A DNA stretch of 54,471 nucleotides from Cyanobium sp. CACIAM 14 (GTDB taxonomy: Bacteria > Cyanobacteriota > Cyanobacteriia > PCC-6307 > Cyanobiaceae), in NCBI GenBank assembly GCA_000708525.1, contig JMRP01000017.1, forward strand, positions 1 to 54,471. The letters run 5' to 3'. Below, piece after piece: positions 17,274 through 25,675 of the stretch. The notes under the pieces were generated by a model. It was not told where the DNA came from. It made no database searches and worked only from the letters and a program-made list of their open reading frames with translations. A program made the position numbers and the translations under genes. Position 1 is the first letter of the stretch, and each line of letters opens with the position of its first letter.

Positions 17274-18580
17274 CGCCTCCCACCGCCAGCCTGGCCGACC
17301 CGGTGCGCCAGCCCCTGATCCCCCCGTCCCAGCACCGCTATGCGGACGTGATCCATCGTCTCGAGGCCGGCGGCTCGATGCTGCCGGACACCCCCGAGAA
17401 CCTGATGCAGATCATCGGCATCTACAAGGCCTATGCCGTGCCGATGGATTTCTACTGGCGCGATCTGCTCTACATCGCCGAGCAGGTGTTCCTCGATCCC
17501 CTGCCCGCCTTCAAGTACTTCCCTTCCCAGGAGTATCTCGATCGGCCCAACTCCTACCAGGGGGACGACTCGAAGCTGCGCATCTGGCGCGGTGGCGAGA
17601 AGGCCCACCCCGAGCTGCTGGAGTTCATGGCGAAGGGGGAAACCCGCTCCATGTCGAAGCTGCTGCACCACCTGTGGCACGATCGGATCAACATGGAGTT
17701 CGCCGAGGCCTGCATGGATGCCATGTTCTGGCACCAGGGCATGGGCGGCCGCTTCTACGACTATCTGGAGTGCGAGCAGTACAAGATCAACGCTGATCGG
17801 GCGATCAAGGCCTACTTCAAGGGAAACCCCCTGATGCTGGGTCTCTACAAGCTGTTCCCGGAGATGTTCCTGGAACAGGTCCGCAAGATGAGCTACTACG
17901 CCAACCTTGGCCTGTTCTGGGAGGTGATGGCGCCGGTCTTCTTCGAGATGAGCGACATCTACGACGAAGGCGGCTTCAAGGGCGTTCCGGATGCCATGGA
18001 TTTCCTGGTGAACGGGATCTTCGCCGTCGCCGGTCGGCCGATCTATCACCACGTGTTCATCGGCGGGGAGTGCTACGAGATCATTCCAAAATCCGAAGGC
18101 TTCACCTGGCTCTACGAAGCGGCGCTCCCCTACGTGGAGGCGGTCTTCTACCGCACCGCCCCCTTCCGCGGCACCAAGAGCTACAACGCCCAGGCCGGTC
18201 AGGTGCCCGACAAGCAGGAGGACTTCCACTACGGCATCCTCTATGCCGATGTCTTCCCGGTGGGATCGGCGGGCATTCCGCCCACCCTGCTGATGCAGGA
18301 CATGCTGCACTTCCTGCCCCCGTACCTCACCGAGCTCTATGCCAAGCACAAGCGCGGTGAGGGGGACATCCTCATCCAGCTGGGCATCACCTTCCAGCGT
18401 TCCATGTACAACGTCACCTCGGCGGTGATCCAGGCCCTGCGCTGCGCCCTCCTCTATCCCCTGGATGACACCGATCCGGAGCACCTGATGGCCAACCGGC
18501 GTTTCTTCGAGGCCCAGATGGACCGCTTCCTGCGCCCCGAGGCGCGTCTGCCCCAGATCCAGACCCAGGACTACCGCTAG
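17270..18580 (+). CDS. cupA: CO2 hydration protein CupA/CupB (ChpXY family)
   Basis: A 436-residue protein of the ChpXY family. It docks on NdhF/NdhD on the cytosolic face and works as a vectorial carbonic anhydrase, converting CO2 to bicarbonate. The HHLWHDR cluster at 133-139 has a His and an Arg five residues apart (H134, R139), matching the zinc-binding His/Arg pair reported for CupA structures at about 130 and 135. The protein is rich in aromatic residues and lacks membrane segments. Its length fits CupA (ChpY) better than the shorter CupB, and the fasciclin gene immediately downstream supports this. Start overlaps ndhD stop. Confidence 0.88.
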   Translation: MTPPTASLADPVRQPLIPPSQHRYADVIHRLEAGGSMLPDTPENLMQIIGIYKAYAVPMDFYWRDLLYIAEQVFLDPLPAFKYFPSQEYLDRPNSYQGDDSKLRIWRGGEKAHPELLEFMAKGETRSMSKLLHHLWHDRINMEFAEACMDAMFWHQGMGGRFYDYLECEQYKINADRAIKAYFKGNPLMLGLYKLFPEMFLEQVRKMSYYANLGLFWEVMAPVFFEMSDIYDEGGFKGVPDAMDFLVNGIFAVAGRPIYHHVFIGGECYEIIPKSEGFTWLYEAALPYVEAVFYRTAPFRGTKSYNAQAGQVPDKQEDFHYGILYADVFPVGSAGIPPTLLMQDMLHFLPPYLTELYAKHKRGEGDILIQLGITFQRSMYNVTSAVIQALRCALLYPLDDTDPEHLMANRRFFEAQMDRFLRPEARLPQIQTQDYR

Positions 18581-18591
18581 GACATCTCCCC

Positions 18592-18993
18592 ATGGCCAAC
18601 ATCATCGAGACCGCCAAGGGCGCCGGCTGCTTCAACACGCTCCTCACCGCCGTGGAGGTGGCCGGACTCACCGGCGCCCTGGAGAGCCCAGGCCCGTTCA
18701 CGGTCTTCGCTCCCGTCGACGACGCCTTCGCCGCCCTGCCTCCCGGTACCGTGCAGACGCTGGTGGACAACGTGCCGCAGCTGGCGCGGATCCTCAAGTA
18801 CCACGTGCTCTCGGGCGCCTACAAGCGCAGCCAGCTGGTGGATCAGCCGGAATGGGAGAGCCTGGAGGGAGCGCCGGTGGCGATCCGTCGCGCCGATCCC
18901 TTCGAGGTCAAGAACGCCACCGTCGTCACCGCCGACATCGAGTGCGACAACGGCATCGTGCATGTGATCAACCGGGTGATCCTTCCCGGCTGA
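18592..18993 (+). CDS. cupS: Fasciclin (FAS1) domain protein, CupS-like
   Basis: A 133-residue single FAS1 domain without a signal peptide. The two FAS1 homology blocks are clear: GPFTVFAPVDDAFAALP (about 36-52) and the C-terminal region ending GIVHVINRVILPG. Starting 11 bases after the cupA stop, it completes the gene order ndhF3-ndhD3-cupA-cupS known from beta-cyanobacteria, where CupS is a small subunit of the inducible NDH-1MS complex that contacts CupA. Cytosolic FAS1 proteins of unknown role also exist in cyanobacteria, so the position is the main argument for CupS. Confidence 0.82.
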   Translation: MANIIETAKGAGCFNTLLTAVEVAGLTGALESPGPFTVFAPVDDAFAALPPGTVQTLVDNVPQLARILKYHVLSGAYKRSQLVDQPEWESLEGAPVAIRRADPFEVKNATVVTADIECDNGIVHVINRVILPG

Positions 18994-19008
18994 CGCTCCT
19001 CTCAGGAC

Positions 19009-19036
19009 GCCACGGGGTGATCCGCCACCCCTTGGC
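19009..19036 (+). terminator. Hairpin between cupS and natF
   Basis: An inverted repeat with arms GGGGTG (19014-19019) and CACCCC (19026-19031), extended outward across one mismatch by GCCA/TGGC, encloses a 6-base loop. It begins 16 bases after the cupS stop and lies 38 bases before the natF start. There is no T-tract, so it may be a weak or Rho-linked terminator, an RNA-end stabiliser, or an attenuator of the ABC operon. Confidence 0.4.
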
Positions 19037-19073
19037 AGGTCTGCAACAATGCGGCGTCGTTGTGAAGCAGGGT

Positions 19074-20141
19074 ATGGCGCTCCGTCGGTCCCTTCTCTGG
19101 CCGCTCACCGCCCTGCTGGCGGTCCAGTTGGCGGGATGCGCCCCGGAGGGGGGCAGCGGCGGGGTCCAGAGCCAGAAGCTGGCCACGATCACAGGCCGCG
19201 GCAAACTCATCTGCGGCGTGGATGGCAAGCTGCCGGGCTTCAGCTTCGTCGGCTCCGACGGTCAGTACAGCGGCCTCGATGTGGATGTCTGCAAGGCCGT
19301 GGCCGCCGCCCTGTTCGGTGATCCCGGCAAGGTGGAATACCGCGATCTCAACTCCAGCGAACGCTTCGCCGCCCTGGCCAGCGGCGAGGTGGATCTGCTC
19401 TCGCGCAACACCACCATGACCCTCAGCCGCGACGCGGCGGGCGGCAACGGACTCAGCTTCGCTCCCACCACCTTCTATGACGGTCAGGGGGTGATGACCC
19501 CCGCCAACAGCGGCGTGAAGACCCTCAAGGACCTGGCGGGCAAGCCCATCTGCGTGGAGAGCGGCACCACCACCGAACTCAACCTGGCCGACCGGATGCG
19601 GGAACTCGGCGTGCCCTACACCCCGCTCAAATTCCAGACCGGCGACCAGACCTATGCCGCCTACCTGGGGGGCCGCTGCGTCGCCGTCACCAGTGACCGC
19701 TCCCAGCTGGCGGCCAAGCGCACCAGCTTCCCCAGTCCCGATCAGCACATCCTGCTGCCGGACGTGATGAGCAAGGAGCCGCTCACCCCGGCCACCGTCA
19801 ACGCCGATCCCGCCTGGGCCGATGCCGTGCGCTGGACCGTCTACGGCCTGATGCAGGCCGAGGAGCTGGGCATCACCAAGGCCAACGTGGCCGCCAAGCT
19901 GGCGGAGGCCAAGGCCAACAAGAACCTGGCGGATCTGCGCCGCTTCCTCGGCGTGGAAGGCGATTTCGGCAAGCAGCTCGGCCTCCCCTCCGACTTCGTG
20001 GTCAGGGCGGTGACGGCCGTGGGCAACTACGGCGAGATCTTCGATCGCAACGTCGGCCCCGGTTCGAAGCTGAAGCTGGATCGCGGCGTCAATCGCCAGT
20101 GGAAGGACGGGGGGCTGATCTACTCGCCGCCGTTCCGTTGA
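19074..20141 (+). CDS. natF: Polar amino-acid ABC transporter, substrate-binding lipoprotein
   Basis: A 355-residue periplasmic binding protein of the general L-amino-acid family (AapJ/BztA/NatF). The open frame extends further 5', but the ATG at 19074 gives a clean lipoprotein signal: MALRR, a hydrophobic core, then LAGC with the lipidated Cys at 22. A GTG at 19062 is a possible alternative. ITGRGKLICGVDGKLPGFSF and GLDVDVCKAVAAALFGD are the usual opening of the solute-binding fold, followed by RNTTMTLSRD, which is well conserved among AapJ-like proteins. It is the first gene of a four-gene operon with two permeases and an ATPase, and its stop overlaps the next start. In Anabaena the equivalent NatFGH-BgtA system takes up acidic and neutral polar amino acids. 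Confidence 0.9.
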   Translation: MALRRSLLWPLTALLAVQLAGCAPEGGSGGVQSQKLATITGRGKLICGVDGKLPGFSFVGSDGQYSGLDVDVCKAVAAALFGDPGKVEYRDLNSSERFAALASGEVDLLSRNTTMTLSRDAAGGNGLSFAPTTFYDGQGVMTPANSGVKTLKDLAGKPICVESGTTTELNLADRMRELGVPYTPLKFQTGDQTYAAYLGGRCVAVTSDRSQLAAKRTSFPSPDQHILLPDVMSKEPLTPATVNADPAWADAVRWTVYGLMQAEELGITKANVAAKLAEAKANKNLADLRRFLGVEGDFGKQLGLPSDFVVRAVTAVGNYGEIFDRNVGPGSKLKLDRGVNRQWKDGGLIYSPPFR

Positions 20142-21145
20142 TGGGCCCGGAGAAGCAGCCTGTCGCCGGGGACGTCACGCCCTGGTGGCGTGACAGGCGG
20201 GTGCTGCCCTGGGTGGTCCAGGGAGTCGTGGGACTCCTGGTGCTGCTGCTGATCGCCTTCCTGCTCGGCAACCTCGTCCGCAATCTCACCGCCGCCGGTC
20301 TGCTGCTCAGCTGGCGCTGGCTCAACCAGCCCGCCGGCTTCGACATCTCCGAGACCCTGCTCCCCTTCGATGCCGGCATGCCCTACTGGCGGGGCCTGGC
20401 GGCGGGGCTGGTGAACACGGTCCGGGCCGTGCTGACGGGGCTGGTGGGGGCGACGGCCCTGGGCACCCTGGCGGGGATGGCCTCCTTCAGCCGCAACGGC
20501 CTGCTGCGCGGCATCGCCCGGGTCTACGTGGAGGTGATCCGCAACATTCCCCTGCTGCTGCAACTGGTCTTCTGGTACTTCGTGGTCTTCCTGGCCCTGC
20601 CCAACGGTGCCGCTGCCATCCAGCTTCCCGGCCTCGTGCTGGCCAAGTCGGGCCTGTACCTGGCGGGGTTCGGCGAGGGCCTGCGCTGGACCGTTCCCCA
20701 TCTGGTCAACGGGGTCTGGCAGGCGCCGCTGCGGCTGTCGGTGGAGTTCGGGGCCCTGCTCACCGGCCTGATCATCTACTCGGCCGCCTTCATCGCCGAG
20801 GTGGTGCGCGGCGGCATCGCGGCGGTGCCGAAGGGGCAGTGGGAGGCGGCCTCCTCCCTGGGCTTCGGCTGGCTGGCCACCCTGCGCTGGATCGTGCTGC
20901 CCCAGGCCCTGAGGGTGATCGTGCCCGGCCTCAACACCCAGTACATCTCCCTGGCCAAGAACTCCTCCCTGGCCGTGGCCGTGGGCTACACCGACCTCTA
21001 TTCCGTGGCCGAAACCACCCTCAACCAGACCGGCCGGGCGGTGGAGGTCTACCTGATCCTGCTGGGGGTGTACCTGGGGCTGGATCTGCTCATCTCCCTG
21101 GTGATGAACGGCGTCAATCAGCTCGTGCAGATCCGGGAGCGCTGA
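20141..21145 (+). CDS. natG: Polar amino-acid ABC transporter permease 1
   Basis: A 334-residue inner-membrane permease of the HisM/AapQ type. The ATG at 20141 overlaps the binding-protein stop (TGATG); an in-frame ATG 42 bases upstream lies within the preceding gene and is unlikely. The N-terminal extension before the canonical permease fold is typical of AapQ/BztB. YVEVIRNIPLLLQLVFWYF and the EAA loop (AAVPKGQWEAASSLGF, with the following VLPQALRVI) contact the ATPase. It probably forms a heterodimer with the next gene product. The 3' end lies one base from the next ATG. Confidence 0.9.
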   Translation: MGPEKQPVAGDVTPWWRDRRVLPWVVQGVVGLLVLLLIAFLLGNLVRNLTAAGLLLSWRWLNQPAGFDISETLLPFDAGMPYWRGLAAGLVNTVRAVLTGLVGATALGTLAGMASFSRNGLLRGIARVYVEVIRNIPLLLQLVFWYFVVFLALPNGAAAIQLPGLVLAKSGLYLAGFGEGLRWTVPHLVNGVWQAPLRLSVEFGALLTGLIIYSAAFIAEVVRGGIAAVPKGQWEAASSLGFGWLATLRWIVLPQALRVIVPGLNTQYISLAKNSSLAVAVGYTDLYSVAETTLNQTGRAVEVYLILLGVYLGLDLLISLVMNGVNQLVQIRER

Positions 21146-21146
21146 G

Positions 21147-22358
21147 ATGACCACCGTGCTCCGCCGGCTCCGCAGCGAACTGTTCCCCACCCGGGGGGAC
21201 GGCCTGCTGAGCATCGCCCTGCTGAGTCTCCTCGCCCTGGCCGGGGTCGGTTTCCTGCGCTGGGCCTTCTTCCAGGCCCAGTGGCTGGTGATCCGGGCCA
21301 ACGCCACCCTCTTCGCAGTGGGCCGCTACCCCGCCGAGCAGCAGTGGCGGCTGTGGCTGCTGGTCGGCTTGCTGGCTGCCGCCACCGGCCTGAGCTGGGG
21401 GGTGCTGCGCAGCCATCCCCGCCGGGATCGAACGGGCCGCCTCTGGCCCCGCAATGACCGGGTGGCGGTGGCGGTGCTGGTGCTGGCCGGGCTCTGGGGC
21501 CCCTGGGCCCTGGGGCTTCCGCTGCATCTTCAGGCCCGTTGGTGGGGGCTGCTGGCCCTGCTCCTGCTGATCCGCTGGCTGGCGGGGCGCCACGGCAGGC
21601 GCCTGGGCCCCCGCGGGTTGCGGCTGGTGGCCCTGATCTGGCCCGTGCTCTACCTGAGCGGCATGGTGCTGATCAGCGGCGGCCTGGGCCTGGTGGCCGT
21701 TCCCCCCTCGGAGTGGGGCGGCCTGCTGCTCACCCTGGTGGAGGCCAGCTTCGCCATCCTGCTCTGCTTCCCTCTCGGGGTGCTGCTGGCCCTCGGGCGC
21801 CGCAGCGACCTGCCGCTGCTGCGCTGGGGGTCGGTGGTCTACATCGAGTTCATCCGCGGAGCGCCGCTGATCACCCTGCTGTTCCTGGGGCAGAACATCC
21901 TCGGCTTCCTGCTGCCCGGGGGGCTGGCCCCGGATCGCGTCTGGCGGGCCGCCTGGGTGCTCACCTTCTTCGCCGCGGCCTACCTGGCGGAAGCGGTGCG
22001 GGCGGGGCTGGCGGCCGTGCCCCGCGGCCAGTTCGAGGCGGCCCGTTCCCTGGGGCTGTCCTATCCCCAGGCCCTGGGGAAGGTGGTGCTGCCCCAGGCC
22101 ATGCGGGTGGCCCTGCCGGCGATGGTGGGGCAGTTCATCTCGCTCCTGCAGGACACCACCCTGCTCTCCCTGATCGGGCTGATGGAACTGCTCGGCACGG
22201 CCCGCACCGTGATGGCCAATCCGGCTTTCCTGGGAAAGAACGCCGAGGTGTATCTCACCCTGGCGGTGCTGTTCTGGTGCTGCTGCGCTGCCCTCGGTCT
22301 GGGCAGCCGGGCCCTCGAGCGCCGGCTCGACCCCCAGACCATCCCCTCCGCCAGCTGA
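21147..22358 (+). CDS. natH: Polar amino-acid ABC transporter permease 2
   Basis: A 403-residue AapM/BztC-like permease with several extra N-terminal helices (to about residue 190) before the core domain, as is usual for this subunit. Conserved core motifs are VYIEFIRGAPLITLLFLGQ and the EAA loop (AAVPRGQFEAARSLGL, then VVLPQAMRVALPAMVGQFI). Its start follows the previous stop by one base, indicating coupling. It pairs with the preceding permease to form the membrane channel for amino-acid uptake. Confidence 0.9.
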   Translation: MTTVLRRLRSELFPTRGDGLLSIALLSLLALAGVGFLRWAFFQAQWLVIRANATLFAVGRYPAEQQWRLWLLVGLLAAATGLSWGVLRSHPRRDRTGRLWPRNDRVAVAVLVLAGLWGPWALGLPLHLQARWWGLLALLLLIRWLAGRHGRRLGPRGLRLVALIWPVLYLSGMVLISGGLGLVAVPPSEWGGLLLTLVEASFAILLCFPLGVLLALGRRSDLPLLRWGSVVYIEFIRGAPLITLLFLGQNILGFLLPGGLAPDRVWRAAWVLTFFAAAYLAEAVRAGLAAVPRGQFEAARSLGLSYPQALGKVVLPQAMRVALPAMVGQFISLLQDTTLLSLIGLMELLGTARTVMANPAFLGKNAEVYLTLAVLFWCCCAALGLGSRALERRLDPQTIPSAS

Positions 22359-22386
22359 TCCCTCTTTCCCCGAACGACGCCCTGCC

Positions 22387-23136
22387 ATGAGCCAACCCAG
22401 CGCCGAAACGATGATCGAGGCCCGGGCGGTCGAGAAGTGGTACCCAAACGGCTTCCAAGCCCTGCGGGGCGCCGATCTGACGGTGCGGCGGGGCGAGGTG
22501 GTGGTGATCATGGGCCCATCGGGGTCGGGAAAGAGCACCTTCATCCGCACCTTCAACGCCCTGGAGGATTTCCAGAAGGGCAGCATCACCGTGGACGGCA
22601 TCGCCCTCTCCAACGATCTCCGCAACATCGACGCCATCCGCCGCGAGGTGGGCATGGTGTTCCAGCAGTTCAACCTCTTTCCCCATCTCTCGGTGCTGGA
22701 GAACCTCACGCTGGCCCCGGTGCTCGTGCGCCGGCGGCCGAAGGCGGACGTGGAGCGCCAGGCCCGGGCCCTGCTCGAGCGGGTGGGCATCGCCGAGCAG
22801 GCGGACAAGTTTCCCGGTCAGCTCTCCGGCGGCCAGCAGCAGCGGGTGGCCATCGCCCGGGCCCTCTGCATGGAACCCCGCATCCTGCTGTTCGACGAGC
22901 CCACCAGCGCCCTGGATCCGGAGATGGTGCGGGAGGTGCTCGAGGTGATGCAGGCCCTCGCCAACGACGACATCACCATGGTGGTGGTGACCCACGAGGT
23001 GAAATTCGCCCGCCAGGTGGCGCACAGGGTGGTGCTGATGAGCGAGGGGGTGGTGGTGGAGGAGGCCGAACCGGAGGTGTTCTTCACCAACCCCAGCCAC
23101 CAGCGCACGCGGAAATTCCTCGATCAGATCCTCTGA
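22387..23136 (+). CDS. bgtA: Polar amino-acid ABC transporter ATP-binding protein
   Basis: A 249-residue GlnQ/AapP-type ATPase energising the importer. Walker A is GPSGSGKS (43-50), the Q-loop VFQQFNLFPH (91-100), the signature LSGGQQQR (146-153) and Walker B ILLFDEP (166-172), followed by the H-loop His in VVVTHEVKFA. Intact and of normal length. It starts 28 bases after the permease gene and ends the operon, converging with the branching-enzyme gene across 25 bases. Confidence 0.93.
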   Translation: MSQPSAETMIEARAVEKWYPNGFQALRGADLTVRRGEVVVIMGPSGSGKSTFIRTFNALEDFQKGSITVDGIALSNDLRNIDAIRREVGMVFQQFNLFPHLSVLENLTLAPVLVRRRPKADVERQARALLERVGIAEQADKFPGQLSGGQQQRVAIARALCMEPRILLFDEPTSALDPEMVREVLEVMQALANDDITMVVVTHEVKFARQVAHRVVLMSEGVVVEEAEPEVFFTNPSHQRTRKFLDQIL

Positions 23137-23161
23137 TCCAGCGCCGGTCCCGGGCGTTCCC

Positions 23162-24727
23162 TCAGGGGAGGGTCGCCCAGTCGGCGGCGTTCAGCTCCGG
23201 AAACAGGCCGTCCTCGCGCTCCACCCCCTGCAGCCACTCCTTCGGCAGGTTCGAGCCGTTCTCGATCGCGTCCATCAGGCGCCAGAACCGGTCGAGGTGG
23301 CGGTGGATCCGTTCCCGGGCCAGGCCGGTGGTGGTGCCGGCCCGCAGGATGAAACTCCAGTCGGAGCTCTGGGCCAGCAGCAGTTCCCGGCCCGCCTGGG
23401 TCAGCAGCCGGCGCTGTTCCCTGCTGGCCACGCCCCGGTTCACCCGCCGCACCATCGCCCGGGACGCCCGCTGCCATTCGGCCACCACCCAGGCATTGGT
23501 CTCGTTCAGCCAGTAGTCGTGGTATCCACCCTGGCCCCAGCTGGAGGGGGAGGGGCGGCACACCTGCAGGGACTGTTCATGGCTGAGCACCTCCCGCAGG
23601 TGGGTGAAGCTCACCTCCAGCTCGGGGCCCCGCCGGAACAGCTCGGCCAGGAACAGGGGACCCTCGAACCACCAGTGCCCGAACAGCTCGGCATCGAACG
23701 GGGCCACCAGCAGGGGGGGCTGCTCCATCGTCGCCGCCAGGTGCTGCATCTGCTCGGCGCGACCGCGAAGAAAGGCCTCGGCGTGTTCCTGCACCTTCCG
23801 GGCGGCCCAGTCGGGGTCGTAGGGCTGCTTGTGCTCCAGGGGACAGCCCTGGGCGCTGACCCGGTGCAGTTTCAGCCCGAGGGGGCGGCGATCGTGGATG
23901 CCGTGGGCCTGCAGGGAGGCCTCCGGCAGATCCCAGCCCATGTCACGGTGGAATTCCCTGTAGGCCCCGTCGCCGGGATAGCCCTGGCTGGCACTCCACA
24001 CCGGCAGCGTGGATTCGCTGTCCCGCCCGAAGAACGCCACCCCTGCCGGGGAGCAGATCGGGGCGTACACCCCGAAACGTGGCCGCGGCAGGGCATGGAG
24101 CAGGCCATGGCCATCCAGCAGGGAGTAGCGCAGGCCGCACTGGGCCAGGGCGCGATCCAGATCCTCGTAGTAGGCGCACTCCGGCAGCCAGATCCCCAGG
24201 GGACGCTGCCCGAGCAGCCGTTGATGCTCCCGGACGGCCGTGAGCAGCTGGGCCCGCACCGCTTCAGGGGAGTCCCGCAGCAGGGGCAGGTAGCCGTGGG
24301 TGGCCCCGCAGGTGATCAGATCCAGGATCCCCTGCTCCTGCAGGCGCCGGAACCGGGGCAGGAGCTGGCCGCCCATCCGCCGCCACTGCTCCTCGATCGC
24401 GGCGAGCGTGCCCTGGAGCTGGTGGGCCGGTGCCGCCTGGTCGGGAGGGGCCTCTTCGAGCAGGGAGCGGCGCTGGGCGAGCCAGTCGGGGAAACGGCCG
24501 TTCAGTTCCCTGTCGCTCAGCAGCGACAGCAGGGTGGGGGAAAGTCCGAGAGTGAGACGCGGCCGTTGCTCCCGATCGGCGGCCGCCCGCTCCAGCACCG
24601 CCAGCAGCGGCAGATAGCACTCCTGCAGCGCCTGGAAGTACCAGTCTTCCTCGAGGGAGCCGGGCTCCCCCGAACGCACGTAGGGGAGGTGGGCGTGCAA
24701 CACCAGGGCCAGATCGCCTGCGGCCAT
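23162..24727 (-). CDS. GH57 family 1,4-alpha-glucan branching enzyme
   Basis: A 521-residue glycoside hydrolase of family 57 that creates alpha-1,6 branches in glycogen-like storage glucan. The N-terminal motif LHAHLPYVR (10-18) opens the barrel. The nucleophile motif WLPECAY has E183, exactly the residue number of the Thermococcus enzyme, and the acid/base motif PFDAELFGHWWFEG has D345. A C-terminal helical domain (about 400-521) follows. Many cyanobacteria keep this enzyme alongside a GH13 branching enzyme. The gene stands alone, divergent from the NYN-domain gene by 67 bases. Confidence 0.92.
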   Translation of the reverse strand: MAAGDLALVLHAHLPYVRSGEPGSLEEDWYFQALQECYLPLLAVLERAAADREQRPRLTLGLSPTLLSLLSDRELNGRFPDWLAQRRSLLEEAPPDQAAPAHQLQGTLAAIEEQWRRMGGQLLPRFRRLQEQGILDLITCGATHGYLPLLRDSPEAVRAQLLTAVREHQRLLGQRPLGIWLPECAYYEDLDRALAQCGLRYSLLDGHGLLHALPRPRFGVYAPICSPAGVAFFGRDSESTLPVWSASQGYPGDGAYREFHRDMGWDLPEASLQAHGIHDRRPLGLKLHRVSAQGCPLEHKQPYDPDWAARKVQEHAEAFLRGRAEQMQHLAATMEQPPLLVAPFDAELFGHWWFEGPLFLAELFRRGPELEVSFTHLREVLSHEQSLQVCRPSPSSWGQGGYHDYWLNETNAWVVAEWQRASRAMVRRVNRGVASREQRRLLTQAGRELLLAQSSDWSFILRAGTTTGLARERIHRHLDRFWRLMDAIENGSNLPKEWLQGVEREDGLFPELNAADWATLP

Positions 24728-24794
24728 GGAGCCCCCTCTGTGGAGTCACTGTACGGTCCACTCCTAGGCTGATCCCTCACTGGGATCCGGTCTG

Positions 24795-25337
24795 ATGCGT
24801 CTGGCAGTGGCGGTCGATGGCCACAGCATGTTCTACGCCCAGCAGAAGGTGGGCTGGTTCTTCGACCCGAGGCGACTGCTGGAGCTGGCGACAGCCGAAC
24901 CCGGGGTGGAGCTGGCCGGCGCGTTCTGGTACGCCGGACTCAAGGATCCCTCCGACCAGCGCCCGTTCCGGGATGCCCTGACCAGCCTTGGTTACACGGT
25001 TCGCACCAAGCCCCTGCGTGAGCTCGGGGGAGCCAACGGCGAGACGGATCAGCGCCAGTTCGCCCGGGCCAATCTGGATGTGGAGATCGCCATCGATCTG
25101 ATGACGATCGCCCATCGCTGCGATGAGGTCTGGCTGCTCAGCGGCAGCCGCGATCTCGACCGCCTGCTGGAGACTCTGCGGGCCAGGGGACTGCGCACCA
25201 TCGTGATCAGCACCGAAGGCATGGTGGCCCGGGAGCTGCGCAATGCGTCGGACCGCTTCGTCGATCTCGCCTCCCTGCGGCCCCGGCTGGAGAAGGCCGA
25301 TGCCCTGCAGCAGCCGGTCTTTGCGCGCAGCACCTAG
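24795..25337 (+). CDS. NYN (PIN-like) domain protein, LabA-type
   Basis: A 180-residue protein built of one NYN domain, a PIN-like nuclease fold. The N-terminal LAVAVDGHSMFYAQQ supplies the first Asp (D8). The middle has KGVDVE-like LDVEIAIDLM, where the family normally has an Asp cluster, then LLSGSRDLDRLLETLRARG, with the late Asp pair, and ISTEGMVARELRNASDRFVDL. This arrangement fits the acidic active site of NYN ribonucleases, though LabA-like cyanobacterial members are better known for effects on circadian output. No operon partner. The domain call is secure; the activity is inferred. Confidence 0.85.
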   Translation: MRLAVAVDGHSMFYAQQKVGWFFDPRRLLELATAEPGVELAGAFWYAGLKDPSDQRPFRDALTSLGYTVRTKPLRELGGANGETDQRQFARANLDVEIAIDLMTIAHRCDEVWLLSGSRDLDRLLETLRARGLRTIVISTEGMVARELRNASDRFVDLASLRPRLEKADALQQPVFARST

Positions 25338-25345
25338 GTCTCTCG

Positions 25346-25429
25346 CCTCCGTCCGCCCCGCGCGCCCCGCGGCGGGCGCGCCGGCGGGGCCGGCAACGCC
25401 GCCTCCGGGGCGAGCGGAGCGGACGGAGG
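25346..25429. repeat. Compound GC-rich hairpin after the NYN gene
   Basis: The outer arms CCTCCGTCCGC and GCGGACGGAGG are perfect complements, 11 bases each. Inside them a second perfect 8-base stem, GCGCGCCC/GGGCGCGC with a 6-base loop, is present. The element starts 9 bases after the stop codon. It could end transcription of the NYN gene, but no T-tract follows. Confidence 0.6.
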
Positions 25430-25566
25430 GAGGCAGGCCCCGGGAGTGGGCGAATGGGTGGTGGCGGGCTTCACGGGTGGGGGCCTCCACTCGCGCAGAA
25501 CTCCGGGGGCCGCATCACCGGCCACGTCCTCTCTGCGGCGTGTTGTTCCACTCCTTAGGCCCTTTC

Positions 25567-25675
25567 GGCTCCGGTGCTCCCCGCCGGCGGCGTCGAGCGA
25601 GCGCAGCGAGCGTGGCGAGCGTGGCGAGCGTGGCGAGCGTGGCGAGCGTGGCCGCCGGCGGAGAGCACCGGAGCC
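25567..25675. repeat. 25-base inverted repeat enclosing a 9-base tandem array
   Basis: Left arm 25567-25591 and right arm 25651-25675 are complementary at 24 of 25 positions (one T/C difference at the 14th base). The 59-base interior contains four perfect copies of GTGGCGAGC at 25612-25647, preceded by related GAGCGAGCGCAGCGAGC. The right arm ends 56 bases before the leuA ATG. This may be a small non-coding repetitive element, a structured leader, or a binding array; no open frame uses it convincingly. Confidence 0.85.

Noticed and set aside
18994-19073. NtcA site (GTA-N8-TAC) upstream of the amino-acid importer, and likewise before petH
   Set aside because: No match was found by eye in either upstream region.
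25612-25647. Possible CRISPR array
   Set aside because: The 9-base units are directly adjacent with no spacers and no cas genes are near.
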